DNA of 64,000 nucleotides from Sclerodactyla briareus (taxonomy: Eukaryota > Echinodermata > Holothuroidea > Dendrochirotida > Sclerodactylidae). Below the pieces are notes generated by a model. That model did not search any database. It was not told the origin of the DNA and saw only the letters and a list, made by a program, of their open reading frames with translations. A program made the translations under genes and the position numbers. Of the stretch, positions 54,140 to 64,000 are shown one piece after another; position 1 is the first letter of the stretch, and every line of letters begins with the position of its first letter. The stretch is from positions 124,001 through 188,000 of the forward strand of contig JAODTK010005320.1 in NCBI GenBank assembly GCA_026419785.1, given 5' to 3'.

Positions 54140-54955
54140 TAATGCCTTCGACCTGGACCTTCATGTGGCTCAGGATGTCCCATCTTGCCCATAAACACTA
54201 CCCGTCTTTGGTGAATAATCCCATGAAAGAACTAGACACATGGCTGGCGGTAAACTGCCAACGTTATATCCCCACCTCGCGTCAGTTGTGAAGATGGTTA
54301 TACAGTTTGGCCATGTGGATCGTGGAACTCGGACAACTTTTGAAAAATGCGCAAATTGAGCAAATTTAGCCGTGACTTGACCTCTGATGACCCTAAATGT
54401 CCTCCCTTTTTTCGGGACAAACATCGTCCCACACCTACCACGTTCGTTGCAACCCGACAAACTTTCGATATTGGCCTGTAATTGACCTTTGGTGACCTTG
54501 AAATGGCCTTGCACTTCTTTCAGGACCACTTATAGTCCCCACCTACTACCCAGTTTTGTGAAATCAAACCAACTTTCGAAAAATGCCAAATTAATGCGAT
54601 TAGCAGACTTTGACCCTGCATGACCCCGAATGTCCTCCCCTTTTTTCGGGACTAACATCGTTCACACCTCTAATTTTCATTGAAATACTTCGATGAACGT
54701 TGTAAACCGGCGTAAATTTGGCCTCTGGTGACCATGAATAACCTTCACTTTTTTCAAGCGCCAAACATAGTCCCCACGTACAGTTTTCATTGATAATCCG
54801 ACCACCTTTTGTAATAGCATAAATTTGACCTCTGTGACCGTTGAAATGACGCTTTTTTCCGGACCTAAAACAAGTCCCCACCTATCAGTTTTTCATGGAA
54901 ATCCGACCAAATTGCGCAAATTAGCACATTAAGCTTGACCCTGTATGTGGCGACA
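54140..54955 (+). repeat. 112-bp tandem repeat, main array (5-6 units)
   Basis: Unit starts fall near 54370, 54482, 54608, 54718 and 54830, with a diverged unit before. Each has tgacct(t)tggtgacc, aatg.cctt or aatgtcctcc, tttttcgggac, catagtccccacctac and aaatccgaccaa. It follows the ~150-bp array by some 200 bp. The same family occurs on the other strand at 17560-17905. Confidence 0.9.
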
Positions 54956-55719
54956 CCTACTGTCGAACCCATCTGAGATTTTCACGCTGGCGGACATGTT
55001 GCCAAGGTTGGGTTTCAAATGGACAATGTTGTAGAGTCATTGCGCTAAACAAGAAACGCGGCGGAGACGCGACGCAGCGGAGAACGGCGAAGCCAAAACC
55101 TAATATCCCCGAAGTGAGGATATAATGAAGCCTTCGCAACAAGAACGCAAAAGTTTTACGATTTCACTGTGTTTGAAATCTTCACTAACCCACTCAGTGC
55201 TATGGAATCAAAAATCTGTGTGCACAACCTGAATGTAGCACCACCAAGGAACATTATGACATGTTTTTTCAAGAAAATCTTATACATTGTAGAGGAGTTA
55301 ATCTTGAAGTTTTCCACTTATTGGCAAATTGTGCCCCTTGAGCCTGACCTTGACCTTCTTGACGTCAAAGGGGCCCAGTGCAGATGAGAGCACTGTTCCA
55401 ATTTTGGTAACAACCATCCAAGACCGAGCAAAAACCAGGCCAAAGGGCAGATGTGACGAAAGGGATAAAAATGATAGAATTTCATGGTCCTGATTACTAT
55501 GGACCGACGAATGCGCCAAAATTCATGCTGGCGTACTTGTTCTGGTACCGGAATCTAGGCGGAAGAACGACCTCCCCCTAGAATTCATTATTCCACCTAT
55601 GTTCCAGCCACATACTGAGAAAAGTGCTCGTTTCATCGCCACTAAAAACGGTGGACGAAAAATGATCCCCGTTTGCGCCAAATCAAAGGCAAGTAGGGTA
55701 TTACCCGTCAGTTTCAGTG

Positions 55720-55995
55720 CCGTAATAATGAGTTCCTTTAATCTTATTGCACCGTATTCATTGCCGTAATAACGACTCTTTTTCATTATTGTATTTCGGA
55801 GGGAATAATAATGACTTAGTTGCTCGTTATCCAGTGCCTATCACCGTTCATCATATGATTAGTGGTCCTTATTCCTCCTCTCTCAATTCATTATAATGAC
55901 TTAGTTTCTCGTTATCGCCATCCCGATTCATAAAAATGACTTAATTACTCATTATTCCGCCCTTCTCGATCATACAAATGACTCGATTACTCATT
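55720..55995 (+). repeat. ~60-bp subrepeat in the left arm of the palindrome
   Basis: The motif (a)taatgactta.ttactcgttat or ttactcattat recurs at about 55807, 55890, 55935 and 55975, with attcat spacers. Mirrored copies lie in the right arm at about 58185-58500. Confidence 0.65.
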
Positions 55996-56888
55996 TGTGG
56001 GCCTGGAACGTCGACAGCATAAGAGTTCTAGGTCGTTATTCCCCTTAAGCGGGTCGGAAGAAGTGAGGGCTGGCTGCATAAGACTAGGAGTGTACGTCCT
56101 TATGCATGTAAAATTGGCGCCCTCCAAGAATAGTTGGCGCTATTCAAAAATTAAAGCGCCTCCCGGGAATGAAGAGGAGGTGAAGAGATTTTTTTTACTG
56201 TCATTTTCAAATCAGGGTTGCAAGTTTGGTGTTTTCGCTACCCAAGAACTGGAAAATTTGCGTTTCGTGTGGAAATTGGCTGGAAAAGTTTGAAGGAAAC
56301 TCAAAATCACAATTTGGTTTTTGAGTGTTTCTTCTTTCTTTCTTTGGCTATTCATCCGAGCACTAATTTCATTTCCATCCGTTGTCAATTTGGCTTCGGT
56401 ATGGCTGCCTGAGACCGCAGTTACTCCACATTTCTCTCTTCTCTCTCCATGTCTGAATCGGATGTAGTCACCTTCAGTGGCGGTGGCGGCAAAGCCTACA
56501 CATTTTGGTAGGGGGGGGGGGGGACTCAGACCCAAATGTGATGATTGTTGTGGTGTTAATATCTAAGAATATCTAACTGAGCGCCAGCCCTTGGTTTGTC
56601 GCAAATCGTACCATGTACAGGACATTTTGGGTGTTATAAACCTCCCAGATGGCCGGAACGGCACTTCCCCTCGATAGAGCTATTTGTACCCAGTCATAAA
56701 ACTGGGGTCATGTCTGCAAATCGAGTTATTAATAAAATGTATTATGAAGAATGATAATGCATATCGATGGCTTGGAGATGGAGACAGCAAATTTCCCCTG
56801 AGTGAGAGCCCCTGGGAAAGAGATGTCACACACCTTCGTACCCCTCCGCCCCCCACCATCTAAGCAAAATGTTCGTATTTTATTAAAT

Positions 56889-57112
56889 TATTACGTACGG
56901 TTAAAAGACACCAATTTGCCGGGCGTGGCACGAAGCCAGGTCCGCGACACACCAACACCGCCCTCACAGACATTGTTACATACAAGTGTATGCTGGTGTC
57001 GACAACGGTGTCGGAGCTAACACCGGGCTTTAGTTGGTGTCGACACCGGTGTGGACACAACTCTCTGGCCAATTTGTCCACTTTCTTGGTGTCTTTAAAC
57101 GTACGTAATGTA
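56889..57112. mobile_element. MITE nested at the centre of the palindrome
   Basis: The ends attacgtacggttaaaagac and gtctttaaacgtacgtaat form ~24-bp inverted repeats including acacca/tggtgt, with a possible TA flank. The interior has two tggtgtcgac(a/a)ac/ccggtgt words. It interrupts the family sequence between cgtattttattaa and taaaattcga, absent at the same place in the 22.3-kb copy and in the right arm. Confidence 0.8.
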
Positions 57113-57164
57113 AAATTCGAGGGAACCCGTGTTAAACATGTTAATCTTTCCAGTGTTTGGTTCG

Positions 57165-57240
57165 TCCACGACGGTTAGTCGCCCTAAACCCCTAACAGAC
57201 TGTCAAGTCCGATACGATACGCTAACCACGTTACCACAGT
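57165..57240 (-). repeat. tRNA-Cys-like module at the palindrome centre
   Basis: The minus strand reads ccactgtggtaacgtggtta, gcgtatcg(tatcg)gacttg and gacgaaccaaacact, matching the plus-strand module at 22381-22460. A five-base tatcg duplication and loss of box B distinguish it. Only one arm contributes this module. Confidence 0.7.
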
Positions 57241-58770
57241 GGAAGGCCACTGGGGGGCGGGAAAGGGGCTTCCTGAGTGAGGCATCATAATTACTCAGCA
57301 TTACTCTATCAGTCTCGATCATGGCACTGGAATTCACCGTAAGATGACGAAATCGATTGTTTCTAGATGGTGGGGCGGAAAAAAAAAAAAAGGGTGCGAA
57401 GGTGTGACATCCCTTTCCCTGGCTCTCCATCAGCGAGAAATTGCTGTCTCCAAGCCCATCTGATAGCATTATCATTCTTCATACATACGTTTTATTAATA
57501 ACTACGATTTTGCAGACAGTTATGACTGGGTACAAATAGCTCCAACGCTCAGGAAGTGCCACTTCCGGCCATCCATGGGAAGGTTAATAAAAACAAATTT
57601 TCTGGTACGACCCGCGCCAACCAACAGTAACACACAACAATTTCATCTCAAGTTGGTCTGTCCCCCCCCCCCCCCCCCCTTCCCCCCCCCCCCCCAATTT
57701 GTATGCTTTTCCTCCTTCCCCATGTGTATGCTTCCGCCTCCACTGAAGGTTATACATCAGATTCAGACTGGGAATCTTGAGGTAATTGGGTTTCCAGGAA
57801 CCATATACCGAAGCCAGCCAAATCGACAACGAGTAGAAATGAACTATTGCTTGGATGAATAGCCAAGAAACTCAATAACCAAATTGTGATTTTGCTTTTC
57901 CTCCTCCTTCAAAATTTTCTCAGCCAATTCCACACTAAACGCAAATTTTCCATTATTTGTCAGGCGAAAAACACCAAACTGCCTGGAACAACTGCAACCC
58001 TGATTCCCCTCCCGGGAGCGCGCTTCAATTTTGGAAGAGTCGCCAACTCTTCTTGGAAGGGCCGCCAATTTTACGTGCAATGAGGACTTACTGCCTGCTA
58101 GTCATAATCTGCTCATACTGTCACCGACACGCGTACGCGGAATCCGACCTTATACCTACTTAAAGCTGTCTACGTTCCAGGCCCATAATGATACTCGATT
58201 CATTAATTATGATCGCGAAGGCGGAATAATGAGTAATTAAGTCATTTTTATGAATGCGGGTTAGGCATAATAACATAAACTACAGTCATTATTATGAATT
58301 TGAGAGATAGAGGGATGAATGACCAGCCTAATGTCAGTTATGATGAACGGGGATCGGCGGGATAATCGAGCCAAGTCTAACTAAGTCTTAGTTATCGCCC
58401 TCTGAAGAAATATACGAATAATGAGAAAAAGAAGAGTCGTTATTAACAAACGCGATCAGGTCAGTGCGAATAATAGACTAAGGAACTCATATTAATTATT
58501 ACGGCACTGAAACTACGGGTATACCATGACTTGCATACTTTTTGGGGGGCGCAAACGGCGATCACATTTTTCGTCCACCGATTTAATTGGCGATAAAACG
58601 AGCAATTTATTTTCTCATTATGTGGCTTGGGACGAACCTAGGAGAATAGACTTTCTCAGGTCTTATTCCGCTTATATTACACGTATCAATCAGAGTGGAG
58701 AACGTTCAGAAACCGAGTGAGCCAGCATAATTTCTTCTTCTGGCGCACCTATTCGGCGATTCCATAGATT

Positions 58771-61100
58771 ATCCGTCGCTCAACAAACAAACAACCGCAT
58801 GGCTGGTTTCCGAGGCTGATAAAGGGAATTCAGATCATTACTGTACTGGAAAAAAAAGATTCATGAAAATGGCTTTTTCTTGGATCTAGAAGCTATATTC
58901 AGCTTCTAAAGTTGCTGTTTTCCCCTTTGTTATTTACATATATGAAATGTGTTTTCGAACAAAAAAAGGTTTTGTAATTTATAGGCAACATGCGAAACTC
59001 ATTTAATAGAGGCACTTTGTTTGTGTTAACAGTTAATGGAGCAAGCCAAAAACTCACAATATTTCCCTATCTTCAAATTTGTTGGGTGGATCCCACCAAA
59101 CCTGATCCTCCTGTGATTGTTGTTCTTGTCATTCTACTACTCCACACCACATGAAAATGCAGAATTTCTTTCGTTAGCATGTTTAGGGGGCCCATTTTCC
59201 TTGTTACGCTACGTCAGTCTTCCTATTTACAGTGGTATTTCCCCTTCCTTCGGGTGCTAACCTACTCCTCACGCCATTTCTCTCGCACTCCTCGTAGTGG
59301 TAACAGAGGTAGCGCGATGTCTAATACTTCATGTCTCTCGCGGAACTATGTGCGTGCTCGTATATGGTGGGTGGCCATGAAATTGTTATGACAGGCGCGT
59401 GTCGGCTTATGGGCTGGGGATTTCTCGTGACATCATAAGACTACATAGTGCAGGAGTGGTGTATTGTAGTTATGGTAGTGTGCTGTCAGTTTGATGATGG
59501 AGTGAGCTGGTTCGTCTTGTGGTACAACACAACACAACATTACATACAATCCTCAAGTCCACGCCAAGTCCTGAGTGACAGATATAATTTGAGATCAGTG
59601 CATTGAAAATCCTATCGCCGGTAGCCTGGGGCCTTCCACTTCGTGCCCTCATGTACTACTCTCTTCCTGGATTTCATTTGCCGAATTCCCTCGAGCTAAA
59701 CCGCATCGTATCTGTATTTTTAAAAGTACATATTCGGGAGCCCATTCTATATAGCCGACACATAATCAGCAAAATCGTGCAATCTGAAAACATTTAAAAT
59801 CATCAAATAATGGAACAGCATGAGATGGGTTGATACAAACACATTTCACAAAAGAGTATTTGCATGGTGTCTTCAGGAGGTTACTTTTCTGATCTAGGCT
59901 AGTGTGGTGACTGTGGTCCCTGTACAAAATTTACCAAATCATAGCACGTTCGAGCTTAGGCCTACTGCTGGCTACCTTGTGATTTAGTAATGCCATTAAA
60001 AATTATCAATTTGTTTTCTTTCTTTCCTCATTCCTTCCTTCATTTCGCACAAAAATTTTTTGCATGGAAAGAACATTCACTATGGGCCAGAAAAGGTTGC
60101 CGTTGAACGATTTTGCCCTTTCCTCCGCGACAGTCATTTGCTATGGGCACTGAGAATCAGGTTAGCAGGAAACGGATGGCATGGGGTGGCCTTATCCTCT
60201 TGTTCCCCTGCCTGTACATTTGTAACTACTTGTGAAGCAATAGTTTGCAATGTATTCAATTGGGGAGAGGGAGTCAGAGACAATTGGGTGGGGTGGGGGC
60301 CAACAACGGGAGGCTAACCCTTAGCCAAACAACATCATCCTTCCTATTGTACAAACTGGCAATGTTTCGGCAGCCCCCCCCCTTGATTTCTAATCGAATC
60401 CCCCCTCCCCAAAAAAAATCCCCCTTCGGAAAATTGAGAGGGAGAATCCCCTCCCCACATTTGAAAAACCAGCATAAACAGCTCGACTATCATCACTAAA
60501 TTTTCCTCAATTTCATTAGAGCGTCAGGTATTTGCATTTGCATAAAGTACATGTTTAAACACCTGAGTAAATCATGGTCAACCCAGTCCGGGCCCTTTCG
60601 GGCTAAACAAATTCAGCCATTTGGGGGAGCTGAATTTCAAAATATTTTTTGGAGCACTGAATTAAGTAAACGTTTATTTAATTTACAACATCTAGTCATT
60701 GGTCATTTAGGAACTTCCTGGACAGGTTATAACTTATAGAAGAGACCTAGGCTAGGTTTCGAATCTTAATTATGGACCCTAGTTGCAAACCCTTAATGAG
60801 ACTTGAATCAATCATTCCTTTTCATTGAGTTATCCGAGCCATTATACGTTTATATGTTCCCATGTTCCCTATTGTTCCCTGAGGTTTTTTAGTCACATTA
60901 ATAGATTATCCTCCCTTTACATGTTCGCCTGCCATTGTCTCTTACTCTTTCGTTCGGATCTGCTTCTGCCTGAATCCTGCATAGTCCGGAGAAGGCGGCC
61001 GGTCAAACTTCCAAAGGAGGCCACTGAAAAACCCACCTTTTTATGCCCGTAATCGAGTTTCGTCGCACGTTGCCTATAGGCTGTGTTCCCTATGCCATGC
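58771..61100. other. No gene recognised
   Basis: Short frames only. A C-rich stretch lies at 60376-60460, with gagggagaatcccctcccc nearby. Nothing here resembles the missing AMD1 N-terminal exon. Confidence 0.35.
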
Positions 61101-61104
61101 AATT

Positions 61105-62195
61105 GCTTTCCAGGTATACTAAATACCTGGGTAGGTCCCCCGGATACCTGGGTAAAAGCGGACACTACTTGACAATCGTACGTTTACCACCTTAGCAACA
61201 AGCAACAACGTCTTGCGTCAGTGTATTCCTCAATTAAGTGTCCGTCCTGCAGAGACCATTATACTTTGCCTACGTTAGTGTTAGAACCAGTTATGCGGAT
61301 GTTGGAATTGATCTGATGCATTCGGGGATGCATTTGTGCCGAAATTCAAGTAGACTCTCAAATCTCAAGACAAAACAACACATTCTTACGAGTTAGACTC
61401 AAGATCCCACACGATAACCACCCAACCAAGACCACCGTCAAGGATCATCCTACACCAGGCCCAAAACAAACCAAAATAAAATGTGTTCAACACAAATCTT
61501 CAGCGTAATAGCATAGGTAGGCCTTAAGAGCTCGGGATGGGCCGTGCAAACTTGGCAAATCGTTCCTATCCGTATAATGGTCCTGGCAGTGACGGACACT
61601 TAAAGGGGTCTTCGTCAATTTTTCCTAGGATTCCAAATCGCAAAATAGCAGAGGAAACCACTCAAATAGGCCAAGTAAGGGTGTTGTACAAGCTATCATA
61701 GATCGATCGACTTTTTTCAATTTTCAAAAATGATGAATTCAAGGTGGATTTCAAGATTCCCAGGCCGTCCCGTCGCTGACATATACATCCGATCCCAGCA
61801 CCTGGCTAAAAGCGGACATACTACTAATGCAGTACGTAACTAATTTATCATCCATATGCAGTTACATACAACAGGCTTATGAAACTTGAAACAGCAACAA
61901 TATGCTCATGCTACGATGAAGGCACTGCCAAAACGAGTCTGAATCCCTCATTCGGCATTCGCGGCCATTTTGTGTAAGTAATCACTCGTAATCGCCCATT
62001 TCGCGGGATAATAATCTAATAATTTCTCATAATTTCTAAATTCTATCTATCTAATAATTCTACCCCCTGATTAGCTCAGCTCCGCGAAACTGTTCTATTA
62101 ATCGTGTTACTAAGGTAAGGTTCGATCGGAAAACGTGTCGCCCCCCCCTTTTTTTACCCCGGTGTCCGGGACTACCTACCCAGATATACTATATA
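61105..62195. mobile_element. Element with ~80-bp inverted ends and an internal end-like copy
   Basis: The left end (ggtatactaaatacctgggt, aggtcccccgg, tgggtaaaagcggacac) is matched by the complement of 62110-62195 (ggtatatatagtatatctgg, gtaggtagtcccgg, ggggtaaaaaaa). A third partial copy, cagcacctggctaaaagcgg followed by acatac, lies near 61796. The interior is non-coding. Confidence 0.55.
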
Positions 62196-62742
62196 TACCG
62201 TCTGTCCTATGACCGTAACCGCGGAAGCAAGGGGTCAATCCAACACTGTGTGTGTCTGTCTATGTGTTGGGTGTGTGTACTATGACACCCCTTGTCAGCA
62301 CGATATCAACGAACGCAAATAAGATAGGTAATCAGTTTCAAATTAGGCACTGGGTTGCTCATGTGAGAAGATGACCTCTATTGTTTTTTAGTGCCATTCA
62401 ACACCCGCTATATCCACTATTTGCCTATTCAAAGGTAGCCTTACGTGAAACACGCCCTCTAAACACCACTGATCAATTCTCTTTCTTTCTCTTTCTCCTT
62501 TATTTAACTTTAACTTTAAAACTTCGCACTTTTTAACTTCGCATGAACCTTTTAGAGAGTGGGGGAATGGAAATTTTAATTTGTTGCGCTGTGCAAACTA
62601 GGCCTACATCTGGTGACCTACTTCGACTTTAAAAACCAATTACCGCATAAAATCAATTGCCACTGACGTAGTCTAACATGCTACTACACCGTTCATTCAG
62701 GTACTTCCTCTGTCAAGTGGTGAAACCGCTTTAAGGGCTGTT

Positions 62743-62945
62743 CACACTTGTGCGATACGATACCGTACGATACGATACGATACAATTATCGGACGTCGAG
62801 TTAAAAAGTGTTATTTTCAATAGAGTTTCACACCTGTGCGATACGATACTACGATACGATACGATAAATGTATCGGACGTGTGGATTTGAAAATATGTCA
62901 CTTTTATCGTACGATAAATTTATCGATGCGATAACTTGCGCAATG
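62743..62945 (+). repeat. (gatac)n pentanucleotide block, duplicated
   Basis: cacacttgtgcgatacgata (62745) and cacacctgtgcgatacgata (62830) each run into gatacgatac repeats and end with tatcggacgt. The copies are about 85 bp apart. A third diverged part, tatcgtacgataaattta, follows. Confidence 0.8.
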
Positions 62946-64000
62946 CAGTGATAAACTTGCGGAATTCTGCAAAGAGTATGGAACGCCAGATAGGCTATTG
63001 GGGGAAGTTTTTGAGTGAGAAAGTGGGTTTAGGATAAAATCAGATCATGGGTTTTGATGAAATGTTTTGGGTAGTGACGTGGTCCGGGGGGGAGACATTG
63101 CCTCTTAATGAGCCTTGCTTTCCGCGACTCGACCCCTTTTGGCCGCATGCACGGAACCTACGACCATTATTTCATTTCGAATCCATGAAAGCCCTCCCCA
63201 TATGCAATAGTAACGTGACCAGTGTGGTATTGGGGAGGGTCTGTTGCGCCATGTTGCGTACGGTTGCGCCGGCGCCTCCGAAGTATAATGTACATGCCAA
63301 GGCCGGAGATATACGGATGGTTATTGAGTTGCCGGAGGAGGGGGTGTTGTTGCTGTTGAGAGGATCAAGGTAGGAGGGGTTTCCAGAAGGCCTCGATCCA
63401 CAGCCTGACGTATTGACGGAACTTCACCCTTACCCTCATGGAAAAAGACGCGGAAGAAAAACGGAAAGGCAACGGAAATAAGCTATAGGGGTTGGGGTGG
63501 GGGGTATAATGTCGATTTAACGCCGAGTTAATTATGTCTGTAGATCAGTGAGGAAAGTAGTATAAGGTACACAGGTGGAGCCGTGGGCATTATTTTTACA
63601 TGCATGCTCTGAGCAGAATAACCAAGCTCCAATTTCAGCTCAATTGGCTGTATTGACTCAATTGACTGAATGCTTTCTTGAGCTACCCTCACTTCGCCGT
63701 ATTATTGGATACCGTTGCTAATTAAGACTGGCTGTCTAAGGAAAGGGTAGGCAGGGATGGTGAGGTCAGTTGTCTGATTCGTGATCGTCAATTGACGCTT
63801 CTCCATCCGTCTACAAGTACTGAGAAAGACACAAGCTGCGAATTGTTTGAAATTACAATTCCTGGTACTCAAAAACTCTGCGACCCAAGATATTTCCACG
63901 CTGAAGCGACAAAAGGGGAAAACTTGTGCTTCTCTCAACTAAAATCCCACTACTTTCTCCGTTATGTTAGGCGCCGAGACGGCGATAAATATATCGTACG
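62946..64000. other. No gene recognised
   Basis: The plus frame 63047-63373 ends in VIELPEEGVLLLLRGSR and lies in a G/C-richer patch, but matches nothing I know. The remainder has only short frames. Confidence 0.3.

Larger units (their letters stand above)
55490..58770. mobile_element. 3.3-kb imperfect palindrome: two inverted copies of the G-rich family
   Basis: The left arm (about 55490-56890) and right arm (about 57300-58770) match as complements throughout, centred near 57.1 kb. Shared words include gtttcagtgccgtaataat, cataaaaatgacttaattac, tcattattccgcc, gggcctggaacgt, gtaaaattggcg, cccgggag, cacaatttggtt, the G run, gtacccagtcata and gatgtcacac. Arms differ by roughly a fifth including indels, so this is an old structure and not a read artefact. 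No coding frame was found. Confidence 0.9.

Noticed and set aside
55490..58770. Library or read artefact (template switching) as source of the palindrome
   Set aside because: Arms differ by many substitutions and indels and one arm has a private insertion.
63047..63373. Plus-strand 108-codon frame as a gene
   Set aside because: No recognisable domain, mixed low-information composition and no splice context I can support.

Overview
This is a eukaryotic, intron-bearing and transposon-dense window, most likely from a marine invertebrate deuterostome, with an echinoderm as best guess. The basis is one vertebrate-like gene with many small GT-AG exons, a Tx1/L1-like LINE plus several other LINE tails, tRNA-derived SINE heads, hAT-type elements, long G/C homopolymers, and recurrent TAGGCCTA octamers (for example near 6493, 9818, 12287, 45592 and 59958), which I associate with echinoderm genomes. 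The species is not determined.

One protein-coding gene can be identified: S-adenosylmethionine decarboxylase (AMD1/AdoMetDC), on the minus strand. Nine exons run from 47604 down to the stop codon at 30175. They cover the protein from about residue 47 (human numbering) to the C-terminus and include the Glu-Ser self-cleavage site, the catalytic Cys, the Ser and His of processing, and the HVTP..EFSYVS strand. The N-terminal exon was not found. Six of the nine exons carry frame-breaking small indels, yet every splice site looks intact. This pattern fits a gene seen through an indel-prone assembly better than an old pseudogene.

Layout: 1-5093 has no recognised gene. 5094-6981 is a decayed element with a LINE reverse-transcriptase remnant. 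10795-12270 holds duplicated non-coding repeats. 13158-13292 and 21236-21545 are GATATCA-type palindromic arrays. 13680-17440 is a minus-strand Tx1/L1-like LINE split by a 0.93-kb G-rich element. 17560-17905 is a short block of a 112-bp tandem repeat. 19.9-22.5 kb carries two more copies of the G-rich family. 26.9-27.6 kb is a tandem array, and 27.9-28.8 kb holds a LINE tail, a 161-bp duplication and a MITE.

30.2-47.6 kb is AMD1, with introns loaded with SINE heads, LINE tails, a 58-bp minisatellite, a fold-back element and a 2-kb hAT-like element. A second copy of that hAT-like element lies in opposite orientation at 47.9-50.6 kb and is itself split by a 627-bp hAT insertion. 52.49-53.93 kb is a ~150-bp tandem array with a 450-bp higher-order period, followed directly by the 112-bp array at 54.14-54.95 kb. 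55.49-58.77 kb is a 3.3-kb imperfect palindrome made of two inverted copies of the G-rich family, with a nested MITE and a tRNA-Cys-like core. 61.1-62.2 kb is another element with inverted ends.

No CRISPR, operon, rRNA or functional tRNA gene was seen. The window does not contain an evident new multi-gene system. Its novelty lies in the architecture of the repeats and in how they surround AMD1.
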